A stretch of DNA of 64,000 bases. Source: Rhinopomastus cyanomelas. Lineage: Eukaryota; Chordata; Aves; Bucerotiformes; Rhinopomastidae. The position numbers and the translations under genes were made by a program. The notes under the pieces are model-generated. The model saw only the letters and a list, made by a program, of their open reading frames with translations, was not told the origin of the DNA and did no database searches. This document shows positions 44,607-56,230 of this stretch, in pieces. The stretch lies in assembly GCA_013400115.1 (NCBI GenBank), contig VXBP01005607.1, forward strand, positions 357,839 through 421,838, written 5' to 3'. Within the stretch, counting starts at the first letter, position 1; every line of letters starts with the position of its first letter.

Positions 44607-47600
44607 AAGCTTTTCATTTTTAGCTTTTTTAAAAATTTGTAAAGAAAGTATGACCTTTATAGCTGAGCTTGCATTGCCCTCTCAGTTGTGCCAGTAACTG
44701 GTAACCAGCAGTATCCACATTAAGCAAGTTGCAGAGTATGCAAATACCAAGGAATCTCCTTCCATTAGACTGCTCAAGCCTCGACAGTGTGCTGCAACAG
44801 CAGGGCTTCGCATCCCACAGTAATACTGCAAACTCGAGAGCCGTTGCTGCCCAGGTCCCAGACCAACACAGGCATAAGCAGCACCACGTAAGTTCCAATA
44901 AACACCAAGCAAAACTCAGTTACACAAATAAACTCAAAGCTATAAATACCAAGTAGTCGTACAAGGAAAACACATTATTGCTGCCAAACACTGCATTCAA
45001 TGCAACACAAACTATAAAGGTGTCCTGCCCTACACAGAAAGGAAATACCTCTACAAAATACTGGAGAATGTTGGCCCAAGCGTTCATTTGAAACTACTCC
45101 TGAGGGATTCCATCTATGTAGCAGCATCACTGAACTCCTCGCAGACAAACCAGTCCTGTATTTACAGGATGGAAGCAGATGAACTGCATCTGCCTTGGCA
45201 GCAGTGAGCCTTACTGACTCCAATTTTGACTTCTAAGAAGGCACATGGAAAGTAAGTAGGGAACGATCTCCAGTACAGGGGACTGCATTAAGGCTACACT
45301 AAACCTTGTCTGAGAAAAGGATTTGCAGCAGTTCAGTCAGTGCCTGGTGCAAGTGTTTGAAGTAGCAATAACAAACCATTATGACCTATAATTTATATTT
45401 GTCCACTGGTTTTAAAAGGAATGTTATCTGTCTAAATGAGGATCACACACTATGGAAGCTGCATCTGTGTGTAGTTACTGAAAGCTGTAATGGCAGTAAA
45501 TCTCCAGCGGAGAAAGAAAGAGATGGAGTCTCAGAGACTCAGACATCTACAATCTGAAGGTTGTTTCAGATTTTAAAAGCACACACAGTATTGCCATATT
45601 AATATGTCTGAGAAAATAACCAAGAGTAGAGGGGAAATGGAAACAAGAGTATGCTTCAGGTTGGAAACAAAGGCTCCCGTCTCTACTATCTGCTTCACTG
45701 GTACTTTATCCGCCACAGCTATCAAAGCAGACACCCCAGATTTATTGTCTTGTTTTGTTTTAGCTTATAATGGCCACTAGACAACGGGCAATGCATAGAA
45801 CATAAAGCACACCCACTTAATCTTTCTACCACAACATATATTAAGCGTACATCTTATCACACAACCCTGACAGTCCCTGAGAAGCAGAAGTCCCTATTTT
45901 CCCAGGCTCCACAGGACTGTATGGCCCACACAGAACATGTCGAACATACAGTCCTGCAGAAGATTGTTTTAAGGGCTGGAACTCACAGCAGGAACTGAGC
46001 TAAGTTCAGTTCCACTTGGAAGCCATAAAAGCATGGGTTGAAAAAAAAAGAAGTGCTGCAGTATCTGGTGTTTGATATCTGTTGCACGCAACATGTTTAT
46101 GACATGTATTAGGCTACACAATCTGAGTTCATAGCCTGGGACAACAAAGCAGAACTTGGCTCTGGCATATGTAGTGGGAAATAGAAAGGCATGTCTTGTA
46201 GTGTAATGGATATTGCTGCTCCCTGAAGAGCTTGAGCTGCATAGAGCAGGTGGCTCAACGAAAGACACCAGCGCTTTGGAAAAAATTAAAACACAATTAG
46301 AAGAGTCGTTAAACAGCAGCTGGTTTAAATAAGAGTCAAATCCAATTGGGTTTTACTATAAGAATAACTCAAGTGTTGCAGAATTATTTTTCAGAACTGA
46401 AAGGGTACTAACTGAAATTTGGTACTAAATATGTAGTGAGTAAAATAAACTATCTGAGTCACGCAGAGCTCAGTTTAAAAGGGCACCAAAATCATTTACT
46501 CTAGATGAGAATCACTTCTGAACTACTTTAAAAATAGCATTACTGATTCCAAATCAGACAATCAAGTCCTGTGGCATTTTCTGTGACCTTTAAGCAGCTT
46601 TTCCCTAATTTTCAAGAAACTTCTCTCTCCCTCACAGTAAAATAATCACAGTATCAACAAGATTACATACATGTATGTAATGGAAAAAGGGAAACACACC
46701 AACAATATACCAAGCCTGTGTATTGAATGAAAACCACAAAACCTACATTCATTAAATGAGATCCCAATACAAAGTGTTAAAAAGGGTCATGGTTAATTGC
46801 AAAATATGCTTTACAGGGTAGGGCTGTCTCCAGGAAGAACAGGAGTTACTTGCCAAATAGGAAAACGTGTCAATACCAGCTATTCTTAATCATTAGTCTG
46901 ATGCAGTAGAGAAAATGTCGTCGTTTTACCAAGTGAGCAGCACTGTTTGCTTTCATACCCCAAAGTCTTATTTTTCTCCCCCACTAATAGCCTTTTTCTG
47001 TAGCAGATTATTATAGAGTCAATTGGTGGGTTCTGTGTTTGAAAAGGTTTGATGGTTTCATTTTTAACATGAAGTAGAATTACAAAGAAAAAAATAATTT
47101 TATATGTGGCCCCTGGGAGTTAGAATCAACTCAGCCCTGAACTGAGTTTTGGGTTTATCTTCCAGGGTTGTGAGACTGTATCTCATCCTCTAGAGAGCAA
47201 AGATACAGAAGGAAACTGCTGTCAACAACCCCATAGAGAGTTGTTTTCCAAGAAATGCATTTCCAAAATGCAACTAACTGGAATTTTTGACCACAGTGCA
47301 CCTGATCAAAAAACCAGAATGACGTAAAAGGCAGCAAAATAATCCCAGATCAGCAACACGGTGATTTAGCCCAAACCAAAGGGATTTAAATGAGGAACTA
47401 CACTTCCTGTACAGTGTTCTTTAGGATGAGAAGCCAGCTTGGCAAACACTCTGAAAAAGGGGCACTGCAACTGCACAAACACTTGCTATCTTTCCCTTCC
47501 GTGCAGCATGCTCCCCTCTCCCCTCAGAGGAGCAGTCATCTGAGCTGCACCCATTGAATTCTGCGGTGCATTTAGGGGAGAGAGAAAGTAAGCAGCGACC

Positions 47601-47610
47601 AGGCTGCTCT

Positions 47611-47935
47611 TTCATAGGATCATTCAGATTGGAAAAGACCCTTGGGATCATCGAGCCCAACAATCAATCCTACTCTACAAGTTCACCCCTAAACCAGATC
47701 CTCCAACACTACATCTAAGCATCTTTTAAACTCATCCAGGGATGGTAACTCAACCACCACCCTGGGCAGCCCATTCCAGTGCCTGACCACTCTTCCATAA
47801 AGAGCTTTTTTCGTGATGTCCTACCCTGTTGGAGCTGGAAACCATTCCCTCTGGTTTTGTTACTAATTACACAGACTAAACCAGTGAGCAACATTTCCAC
47901 TCCTCCACGCTTGAACCACTCTGGAGATTTCAGTA
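47611..47935 (-). mobile_element. CR1 LINE 3' fragment, GGAAAAGACC subfamily
   Basis: TTCATAGGATCATTCAGATTG, GAAAAGACCCTTGGGATC, AACTCATCCAGGGATGGTAAC, GCCCATTCCAGTGCCTGACC, AAACCATTCCCTCTGG. Same subfamily as 33538-33719. It sits about 530 bp downstream of exon 2 in gene direction and in the same orientation as JAZF1. The right limit is approximate. Confidence 0.87.
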
Positions 47936-48469
47936 CTGCCATCAGCCAATAACCGAAAAACCAAGGCTCTGTTATTCAGAGAAATACTTTAAAGATTGGT
48001 TTATTTTCTCAAATACTTCAAGTTTTAGTTTATACAGGGACCGGTAAGTAAAATTTTTAAAGGTATACATTGTGGTTTAAAAATATCTCTGGTATGGTAA
48101 AAAAGTCTCCTACATATTGAGCTGTTATCAGCTCTATTTCACTTTTGATTGAAAAAAACTATTTCTATACTTGTTTTGCACAAGATTTATCTAAAAAATA
48201 AAGGCTGACACCTCATCTTCTAAATGACTGAGCTGTGCAGCTGAAGTTCTACTTGTGCCCTACGTAACAGTGACTAAAAACTGAGTTGAATTTTAATTTT
48301 CAATTGATTTTCAACTAATTTTAATTCAACTGTCTGTCCAAACCAGGTTCTGAGAGTGTCAGGTAAGATGAAACGACAGAATGCACACATAAGCATACTT
48401 CAGCACATGGTTATTAACAGATATTTTGCAAACCAAGATCATTTATATGTGAAAAATAGCCACGCTTAC

Positions 48470-48542
48470 CTGTTAATATAACTTAAAGCAACATAGGTTG
48501 GCTGCTGAAGTTCTTGTTTCTCTAACACTCGTGGGTCTGTAT
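48470..48542 (-). CDS. JAZF1: JAZF1 exon 2 (internal coding exon, 73 bp)
   Basis: Read on the minus strand, a pyrimidine-rich tract ending in ATTCCAG precedes the exon and CAG|GTAAG closes it. The 73 bp start with AT, completing an Asp codon begun in exon 1, then give 23 whole codons (TDPRVLEKQ... to ...ALSYIN) and end with AG, the first two bases of an Arg codon finished by exon 3. This is the JAZF1 segment just after the N-terminal C2H2 finger, human residues about 39-63. JAZF1 is a nuclear zinc-finger protein known as a corepressor of the orphan receptor NR2C2 (TR4) and as a partner of the NuA4/TIP60 acetyltransferase complex; residues from about 39 on are reported to contact NR2C2, so this exon opens that region. 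It is too short to stand out as an open reading frame and was recognised from protein and splice signals. Identification is very likely. Confidence 0.96.
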
Positions 48543-48544
48543 CT

Positions 48545-50154
48545 GGAATAAAAAAAGAAACAAACACACGCAGAGTTGAGTTTTCTATATTTACGTGGAA
48601 ACCTTTGAGACTGTGTATGGGAGAGTAACACATGTAAAAACAAAAGATATCAGGCAGCTCAACCCAGGTTATCCATACAGAGTATGCTTAGTGCTGCACC
48701 ATCGTTTGTTCATTCATTCATAAACACAGGATTGCATTACTTAAGACAAGAATTTGAAACATCAACAGTGATGTAATTTCCAACTGTCAGACAAGCTTTC
48801 ACAATCCCCTTTGTAAATATTACTTTTCACTGCTTTCCATGATTTACTGTCTTAAAAGGATCAAGCTTTCTCCCTTTTTTTTAGTGTGTAGCTATTTCTA
48901 GATATGGTTGGCACATGTTGAGATGTTCCAAATGTGAGTAGATCTCTTACAATGGGACTTGGTACTTCACTTGCTCTCTCCCTTCTCTACAGCCTGTTTT
49001 CTGACGTTCTTTAAAAGCTCATTGATCGAATAGTCACATTTGTTTGACCTGATCAGATGCTTCTGGTTTTGTTTCTAAAACAGAACAGTATTATTCTGAA
49101 ACCTGTCTCTGTGGCTCTGTCTTCAGGAAGATTATAAAATGAACTGAATGGGGACAGTGCCTCACACTTGCAGTAGGTACGTTTGCCACACCGCTGTCCA
49201 AAGCAGATAATGTCATTACTCAGTGAGCATGGAATTCCCTGTCCCAGCACTGAAAGCTCAGACTGATCCTGATCATCTTCTTACACTTACATAGCAAATC
49301 CTGGAGCCTGAGCTTTGCGTATCATATCTTTACTGACACATCCCTGAAGAGATAAATACTCGTAAGGAAGTTTAGAGAAGGAAGATAAAAGCACAAGTGC
49401 CAATCCAACCAACAACCCCAAGCCAGTTATCCTTTAGAGTAGCAGACCTTGCTGGTGACTGAGGGAAGTTCTGCAGCAATTATCTGCATACCAGCTCACT
49501 ACTCAGCTAACCCAAGACAGCAAAGCATCAAGTGTCTTCCACTATATCTTTGTAATTCATTTCTGGAGGAAGTTAGGTTCATGCAGCATAGAGATCTGTA
49601 ACCTGTCTTTTTTCTCCAGCACCCTCAGTCACTCAGCAGGCCAAGCACACAACTGCTGTCATGGTGAGCTCTGTTAAATTTACACCTCGGTGACGCACGG
49701 CGTGTCTTGAAACTGCCTCCATCCAGAATATCTGCAGAGCATTAATCCCAGCCAGGACTATCTGAGAACTGCTTCAACCCAAACTTAGGCATCTGTGGTT
49801 AAATGACTACATCTTTGCTAATCCGGTTCTTAAATGGAATTAACCTCCGTCTATAAACAACCGTTTCTGTGACTGAAGGAGACAAAATTGGGGCTGGTTT
49901 ACATCAGAGTGCTGCATGGATCTGTGGGAGAGGACAAAGGAAAGCTGCAATGAGCAGTCTACCATCCCTCCACTACTTGCCAGCAGCTCCCACAATAGCA
50001 GTTGAAGATGCAAATGTAGAAATGTAGAGACAAAAAGCAAAAGTCCAAAGCATTTCATAGGAGCATGTTATCAACACACAGAGATTTGTTTGCTGCCACC
50101 TGCACAAAGTGAGAGTGATTCACTGCCCTTTCTGGGCAGTCTGTTCCAACCTCT
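48545..50154. other. Intronic DNA upstream of exon 2, no gene
   Basis: The polypyrimidine tract of the exon 2 acceptor occupies the first 30 bp or so (T-rich on the minus strand). The remainder is AT-rich unique-looking sequence. No further exon-like segment is seen. Confidence 0.5.
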
Positions 50155-50330
50155 CAATCTGCTAACCACCCCCTGCTGATACACCCCAAGATGCCGTTGG
50201 CCTTCTTGGCCACAAGAGCACGGTGCTGGCTCCTGGCCATCCTGCTGTCCACCAGGACCCCAGATCCCTTTCTCCTACACTGTTCGCCAACAGGTCAGTC
50301 CCCACGCTACACTGGTACCTGTGGTTGTTC
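50155..50330 (-). mobile_element. CR1 LINE ORF2 fragment
   Basis: CTGCTAACCACCCCCTGCTG, AAGATGCCGTTGGCCTTCTTG, GGTGCTGGCTCCTGGCC, CTGTCCACCAGGACCCC are the complement of CR1 ORF2 downstream of the RT core, equivalent to the right end of the copy at 11675-12236. No 3' end. Confidence 0.82.
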
Positions 50331-51489
50331 TTCACTGGTTACTTGGCACTTTGAAGAGACGTCATTGTTAACAACTACAAAAAGGAACCAACCACCTCAG
50401 GCTCACTTGAAAACCAAACCAACCAATCAATAGCTGCTTTATTTTTTTTTAATAGGAAAAAACAAGGAAGGTGGCAAACCCAGCAGTGAGATTAAGCAGC
50501 AATATTTCCTGATGCTGAACACTCACACCTGAATTGCTTTGCTCACACCTAAGCGCATTCATACAGACACCAGCAGCCTTTGTTAACATCACACATGGTG
50601 CCCAAAGCAACAGTCTCTGAATACACCAGTACCTCACTGACCAGGATGTTATGTGTTAGCCAATGCTTTCACCTTTCAGACTCAGATATGAGGGGCAGAA
50701 AAGGCAGAAATCTTGTTCTCTGTCTCACAAAATGGCCCCGTGTGTTAAAATGTGTAGCCAATGTTTCTTTAAGCACACATAAGCCGGTCAAAGTCAGCCA
50801 AAAGTAGCCTAAATAGTTTCCAAACAGACACCTATAATGGATTAAACACTCACAGATGACAAATCTTTTTTCTTGAAAAGAATTTAAAGCAGCAGCACTG
50901 ATCCAAGAATTCTTTCTTATTAGAAAAATATCCAGACAGCACACACACAAAAGCAACGGTGGATTTTGATGGGACTGGTTGATTAGCATTTCTTTAAGGG
51001 GTTACCCTGGCTTCTTGAGTTAACAAGAGCTTCTGAGGACTCGCTACTTCATTAGTTTTGCTGTGACACACCAAACCTGGTAGAACAAATTGCCACCCGC
51101 AGTACGTTAGCTGCCTTCATTACTTGTCTCCTCTCGTAAGTGTAATGTTCCTCTCACAGAGGATTGCAACGCACTGTCTGTGATGCTGGAGGGGTTTTGA
51201 GCTATGGTCTTTGTGTTTTACTATGGTGATAGATTTTTTGAAACCCTGGGTTTTTCCCCCCTTTCTCTTTTTCTTTCATTAAATGGTATTTAAGTAAAAT
51301 TTTGATTTCACAAGAACATCCTCAGGGTTTTTGTTCTGGGTCCCACCACCTCACTATTTGCAGATGGGAAGTGTGGGTGCTATTATCAATGAGAGAGCAT
51401 TACTCAACAAATAATCTATAGGATTAGACACCACAAATTTCTCATATCCATAACCAGGTTCATACTGGGCAACCAGACAAGAAGCATTC
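50331..51489. other. Intronic DNA without genes
   Basis: Unique-looking sequence. Short open frames on both strands near 50450-50990 show no family resemblance. Confidence 0.4.
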
Positions 51490-51600
51490 TAGTGATAGAA
51501 CAAAGGGCAAGGGTTTCAAAGTAGAAGAAGGTAGATGTAGATTGGATCTTAGGAAGATGTTTCTCACTATGAAGATGGTAAGGCCCTAGAGCAGGTTGCA
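51490..51600 (+). mobile_element. Diverged CR1 LINE fragment
   Basis: TAGTGATAGAACAAAGGGCA, GTAGATGTAGATTGGATCTT, AGGAAGATGTTTCTCACTATG, CCTAGAGCAGGTTGC. Old subfamily, 3' end missing. Confidence 0.75.
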
Positions 51601-53373
51601 GGCAGATGTAGTCCTCCCACAGCTTTCACTGCTGTTGTACATATTACATTTTGGGAGGGGGGCTGTCCACATCTTTAAAAGACATGTCTTCTGTGAGCCA
51701 TGCCTTTGCTTAAACCACTTAAAAGCAAAAAGACAAACCTCCTCTACTAACCCAAGGGTGTTTTTCTGTTCATCTCAAAAAGACTAAGAAAATGCCTCAA
51801 ATGCTATCAAAATAATGGCTGGGCAAAGGATTTTAAAAGCACCAAGCCACCTATTTACAAGGACTTGCAGTACAATCTACAATCTTACAAGTCAGCTGGA
51901 GATGTATATGATAATCTCACCTTTTTGTGCAAGATCACAACGAGGGGAAATGCCAACACAGAGGTCCCCCAGACTCACAAGTGGCTCTGTCAGAACATCC
52001 ATCCATACATTCCGCTTGCCCACCACCAGGTTTGCTGCGTGCTTGTCTTGTATTTCACTTGGCCTTGAAACTGGCTGATAGAAGTCAGCTCAGCTAGTTA
52101 ATTAAAACCTACACTTCCCTTGAAACTAGCTTGCTTCACTGATGATGCCAAGGCAAACATTTCTGTTGGCTTCCCCAGAAGTCCTCAATTGCTTTTACAT
52201 AGATGTAGCTTCAAAATCCAGCAACAGATAAACTCAACGTTACTGGAAACTGTTCCCCAAAATATCCATTACAAGGAAGCCATTATGAATTTCACAGTTT
52301 CAATTCCAGATGGACTCTTATTTGGGTCTTCTCATGAATTTAACAAATAAGATCACAGGCATTTATGATTTTACAGATATTAACACAGTCCCCTAGTTAT
52401 ATCTTGAAGAGAAAAAAACCCCTCCCTCATCTCCAAACAGATGATAGTCTACACTTCAAAGACAGAACTCTGGAGGGTAAATACTGTGCAGGAATTTTAA
52501 ACCTACATGACTTAAAGAACAACTCCAATATGTACGCAGAAGGTTAAGCTCTTTCTAAGATCAAGGTGTTAAATGCCAGAGAGCTGGACTTATCAAAATG
52601 TGAGAGATGTTAGATACCAAACTCCTCCACATTTCCAGTTTAAGCCCTCACAGATGACTAAGAAAACACATTCAGGCAAGTACAAACAAGAAAATACTAT
52701 TTATTTTAACTTTCACAGTTTCAGTGAACACTAGAGGCTTCAGGATATTTTTGTAGCAAAAATTTCTCCCTGTTTGGTCTATCCCAGAGTTGCAAAATAT
52801 GTCTCATCTGCAAACAGTTTATTTCCCCTGTCAAATTGCTCGTAAATGCATGAAGCCATGAAAAAAGCCCAGAGAGACACGGGCCACATAAATATTACAA
52901 GGAGGTCATGAAACTGTAGTCTTTTTGGCCTGCTGAGAAACTGCTTTCTCGGGCGGACTGCGCTCTGCTGCTCCAACCAGCCCTGCGTAGCTCCCATTCA
53001 GCAACAGATTGACTGAAATTACTGCACTAGCGCAGAAGGATAATGGGGCCCAAAGTGAAGGTAGAGCATCGCAGGTGACAGTCTGAAGTTTAAACTACTG
53101 TTGACTTCTCATAAAACTAACAAGAAATCCTGACATCTGCAAATTACATAGTACACGTGCAGGCCAGTGGGGAGCAGAGAGGGATTTCAACAGAAGGGTT
53201 GTTTGAACAACGGTTGTCTCAGGAGAAAAAGCCACCAAGTATATGGTGGGAACACAGGCACTGGAGGCACAGAAACTACCAGCTGCTCATCTAATCCCTT
53301 GGTTTAGCACATATTAGCCTCTTCACATAATAAGCAGAGCAGTTTTCATGGAGAGTCCTGAAGAAAATGGGTA
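51601..53373. other. Intronic DNA without genes
   Basis: No repeat or coding assignment. Sequence is AT-rich and unique-looking. Confidence 0.4.
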
Positions 53374-53693
53374 GAACTGCTGGACAGTGTCCAGCACAGA
53401 GCCACAAAGATGATGAACACCTACTAATGACAGCCCAAGGGGCAATGGGTGTAAGCTGGAACACAAGAAGTTCCACATCAATATGAGAAGGAATTTCTTT
53501 CCAGTGAAGGTGACAGAGCACTGGAATTGGCTGCCCACGGGGGTAGCGGAGTCTCCTCCTCTGGAGATGTTTTAAACCCACCTGGATATGTTCCTGTGCA
53601 ACTTGGTCTAGGTGATCCTGCTGGTGGCAGCGGGATTGGACTGGATCATCTTTTGAGGTCCCTTCCAATCTCTAGTGTTCTATGAATCTGTGA
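53374..53693 (+). mobile_element. CR1 LINE 3' fragment (320 bp)
   Basis: GAACTGCTGGACAGTGTCCA, then CACAAAGATGATG jumping to ACACCTACTAATGACAGCCC (internal deletion), AGTTCCACATCAATATGAG, GCAACTTGGTCTAGGTGATC, GGATTGGACTGGATCATC, tail CTAGTGTTCTATGAATCTG. Intact 3' end, dominant subgroup. Confidence 0.92.
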
Positions 53694-54379
53694 TTTGTAA
53701 AAAATGCATCTTCATAGGAAATGCACCCTGATCCCAGGAAGGCCGCTCTAGCATTTTACCTTCACTGAGAGTTAGGACTGCAAAACATGCATGAAGCAGC
53801 AAGCAACTCTACAAATGAAATATATTTCAGATATGGATAACAGACTAGAGAAAGAATGTATGGAGGCCAGTCACGGAGCCTGAATCGTTAAAGTGTTCTA
53901 ATTTCTGCAACTAAGTTAATTATTGCACGCTAGCAAGTGATCACAGTGTTCATCAGCTGCTGAAAGCAACCTTTGGATCTGTCATGCTGCCTTCAAATAG
54001 CCAATTAAAGTGAAAAATGAGAGCATGCATAAATTGCCAGTGCCATATATTACATAAAAATAACACAAATAAATTGATCAACTTAGTTATGCCTTCATCT
54101 GTTCAGTTGAAAATATATTACTTTGCTACTTTTGCGGCCCTTATTGCAGACAGACCATCTACTGCTCAAAGTGGTGTGGTTTTTTGCCAGATATTAAAAG
54201 AACTTTCCATTTCTCCATGCCCAACAAAATAATTATGTTAACCAAGGCTGCAGAGTGTCAAACAGGATAACTGTGAGGTAGTGGACAGACCCAAGCAACT
54301 GATCTGTTCCGCTCGCCTTCAGTGGGGCAATCTGTTGACCAGAAGTTGTCTGCCCAGAGAACTGCTTTCTCAGAATAAT
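53694..54379. other. Intronic DNA, AT-rich, possible conserved element
   Basis: The part at about 53880-54120 (AAGTTAATTATTGCACGC, GCCAATTAAAGTG, ACTTAGTTATGCC) is repeat-free and homeobox-word rich, but weaker than the candidates listed separately. Confidence 0.3.
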
Positions 54380-54506
54380 GGACCATTTGGGGACTGGAAG
54401 GGACCTCGAAAGATCATCTAGTCCAATCCCTCTGCCAGAGCAGGGCCACCTAGACCAAGTCGCACAGGAACACATCCAGGTGGGTTTCAAACATCTCCAG
54501 AGAATG
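54380..54506 (-). mobile_element. CR1 LINE 3' fragment
   Basis: GGACCATTTGGGGACTGGAAG, GACCTCGAAAGATCATCTAG, CCACCTAGACCAAGTCGC, TTTCAAACATCTCCAGAG. Tail slightly diverged; dominant subgroup. Confidence 0.9.
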
Positions 54507-54550
54507 AGCTTTCTTCTTTACACCAGTTTACAGTACTGTAAACCCAGTGC

Positions 54551-54613
54551 TTTTTTTTTTTAAATAATTTGTGAAATTATTTATTTAAAAGATTTTTTTA
54601 AAAAAAAATAAAG
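54551..54613. repeat. AT-rich low-complexity tract
   Basis: An 11-T run followed by AATAATTTGTGAAATTATTT and then a T7/A9 run. Low-complexity sequence with some self-complementarity (AAATAATTT/AAATTATTT). Confidence 0.75.
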
Positions 54614-54720
54614 ATCACCTACTACTGTAAGTGTTCTCAGTGGGAAGCTTGAAGGTCTTCTACAGCCCTTGAGGAACATTATGGCTTCCCAGCCTTGCAA
54701 GGTGTGTGAGCTCTCTGCAT

Positions 54721-54840
54721 ATCACAGAACATTAGGGACTGAGAGGGACCTTGAGAGTTCATCTCATCCAATCCCCCCGGCCACAGCAGGATCTCACAGA
54801 TCCTGATGCACAGGAATATATACAGGTGGGTTTTAAACAT
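54721..54840 (-). mobile_element. CR1 LINE 3' fragment
   Basis: ATCACAGAACATTAGGGACT, GAGAGGGACCTTGAGAG, CCACAGCAGGATCTCACAG, TACAGGTGGGTTTTAAACAT. Intact 3' end, dominant subgroup. A chance 168-codon minus-strand frame (54759-55265) runs into it. Confidence 0.9.
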
Positions 54841-55299
54841 CCTGCATTCCTGTAGTTTTCCCAAACCCCATCACTCAAACAGAACTTGCATCCCCTCTCG
54901 GCAAGAAGTTCAGGCTGTGGCCTTTCCCGGTCCAGATAAAAACAGGGCTGACTAGAGATACAGTGCAGTCCATGCTGCCCTCCACAGACCTCCAGCACAA
55001 CTGAACAGGTCCCACTAACAGCCTGCAGGTGCCTAGCAGAAAGGATGGTGCCTGAGCAAGCAAGTTGTAAAGCCATCTCCCACGCAGCCCCTCTTCCAAA
55101 AGCCAACCCGACCCCAGCAGCATGCTGAAGCAGGGAGCTGTGGAGGAAAGTGTAACTGCAGTTCATTAAGAGACTATTACTGCGTTCTGTGATTGCAGAC
55201 ATCTTCACAATATCCTGGGCAGTTAATGCCTTGGAATATGAAAAGTAATGCTGTAAATCAGACACTTAATTTTTATTCAAATGGAACCTAATTGCTGGT
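54841..55299. other. GC-richer intronic stretch with chance long frame
   Basis: The plus strand is unusually rich in CAGC/CCAG words at about 54850-55140. The minus strand is open for 168 codons (54759-55265), but the frame ends inside CR1, matches no known domain, and the third-position pattern shows no clear coding bias by eye. I treat it as non-coding; a lost repeat is possible. Confidence 0.35.
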
Positions 55300-55560
55300 A
55301 ACTGGCTGCACAACTACAAATGTCAGAAAGGCATCCTGTGATCTTTCAGAGGCAGTGAGCTGCAAGCACATTCATGTGCCATCAAGCTTTTCCATGTATT
55401 AATTAGTATTTATTTTAAGCATGCAATTATTGCTGCAACCAAATGCAATAAATAATGATTACTTTTTAGAGGTAAAGTGTTCATTAATCAAATGCAAAGG
55501 AGCTCAGCAGCCTGCTGGAAATGTCCCCTTTGAGAAGCAGGGGAGGGGGGAAAGGAGGGG
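55300..55560. promoter_or_regulatory. Candidate conserved noncoding element
   Basis: Repeat-free and dense in homeodomain and POU-like words: GTATTAATTAGTATTTATTT, AAGCATGCAATTATTGC, AATAAATAATGATTAC, TCATTAATCAAATGCAAAGG. It ends in a purine-rich G run. It looks like a developmental enhancer in intron 1. Conservation is untested. Confidence 0.35.
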
Positions 55561-56037
55561 AAGACTCTGCTGCTACTTTATTCTACTTTTTAAATTGTGA
55601 ACTGAATTAAATTTTTAAGCATTTGAAATATTAACATATTGCTTGCAACTTCTAAGTGCAAATATACTTAATGAAGCTTGAAATAGAGAAGAATTAGAAT
55701 GCCATTTTCACACAATCTCCCTACACTTAATTGAACTCGAATCATCTCATGAGATGCCACTGGAGAATGTTAAAACAAAAGGTCCGTTTGCGCTGAACAG
55801 CCAAGCACACAGGACATAACAGACATTATTAGTAATCTCTACAATGATCCCATTTCAAGAATGAAATGAGTACTTGTATTCCTTACAACATCTGAGAGTT
55901 TTTAAAACTCATATAATGTGGAAAGGCACTTGCCTTTAATGCACCCCAATTAAGGAAGGTCCCCAAAATTAATGAGACAAAGAAGTCAGAAATGTGAGGC
56001 CATTATTGTACAATGAAGCCATGGTAGAACTACCTTT
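55561..56037. other. Intronic DNA without genes
   Basis: AT-rich, repeat-free continuation of the preceding element (TTAATTGAACTCG, TTAACATATTGC). No coding content. Confidence 0.35.
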
Positions 56038-56230
56038 GGAACTTCTTCACAGTGGGGGTGGACAAAGCACTGGAATGGGCTGCCCAGGGGGTTGTGGAGT
56101 CTCCTTGTTTGGAGACATTTAAAACCCGCCGGGACGTGTTCCTGTGTGACTTTGTCTAGGTAGCTGCAGCAGGGGGATTGGACTAGATGATCTTTCAAGG
56201 TCCTTTCGAATCCCTCATGTTCTGTGATTC
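56038..56230 (+). mobile_element. CR1 LINE 3' fragment
   Basis: GGAACTTCTTCACAGTGGGG, GAATGGGCTGCCCAGGGGG, TGTTCCTGTGTGACTTTGTC, GGGGATTGGACTAGATGATC, tail CCTCATGTTCTGTGATTCTG. About five bases lost at the usual GGTGATCCTGCTG. Intact 3' end, dominant subgroup. Confidence 0.92.

Larger units (their letters stand above)
42701..47610. other. Intronic DNA, 4.9 kb, two minor CR1 relics only
   Basis: Mostly unique-looking AT-rich sequence. A short CR1 tail at 43832-43874, a decayed CR1 at 44478-44606 and a 15-bp near-palindrome GAGTCTCAGAGACTC at 45526-45540 are the only structured elements seen. Confidence 0.45.
3607..48469 (-). other. JAZF1: JAZF1 intron 2, complete (44.9 kb)
   Basis: It is bounded by the exon 2 donor (GTAAG, revcomp of 48465-48469) and the exon 3 acceptor (CTAG, revcomp of 3607-3610). 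It interrupts an Arg codon after its second base, which matches the joining residues INR-FMT of JAZF1. It carries about 30 CR1 fragments in both orientations, several candidate noncoding elements and no other supportable gene. A very large intron at this place is normal for JAZF1, which spans hundreds of kilobases in human. Confidence 0.95.

Noticed and set aside
54759..55265. Longest open frame in the window (168 codons, minus strand)
   Set aside because: It ends inside a CR1 tail, has no recognisable domain, no splice context in the JAZF1 frame and lies in a locally GC-rich stretch where long chance frames are expected.
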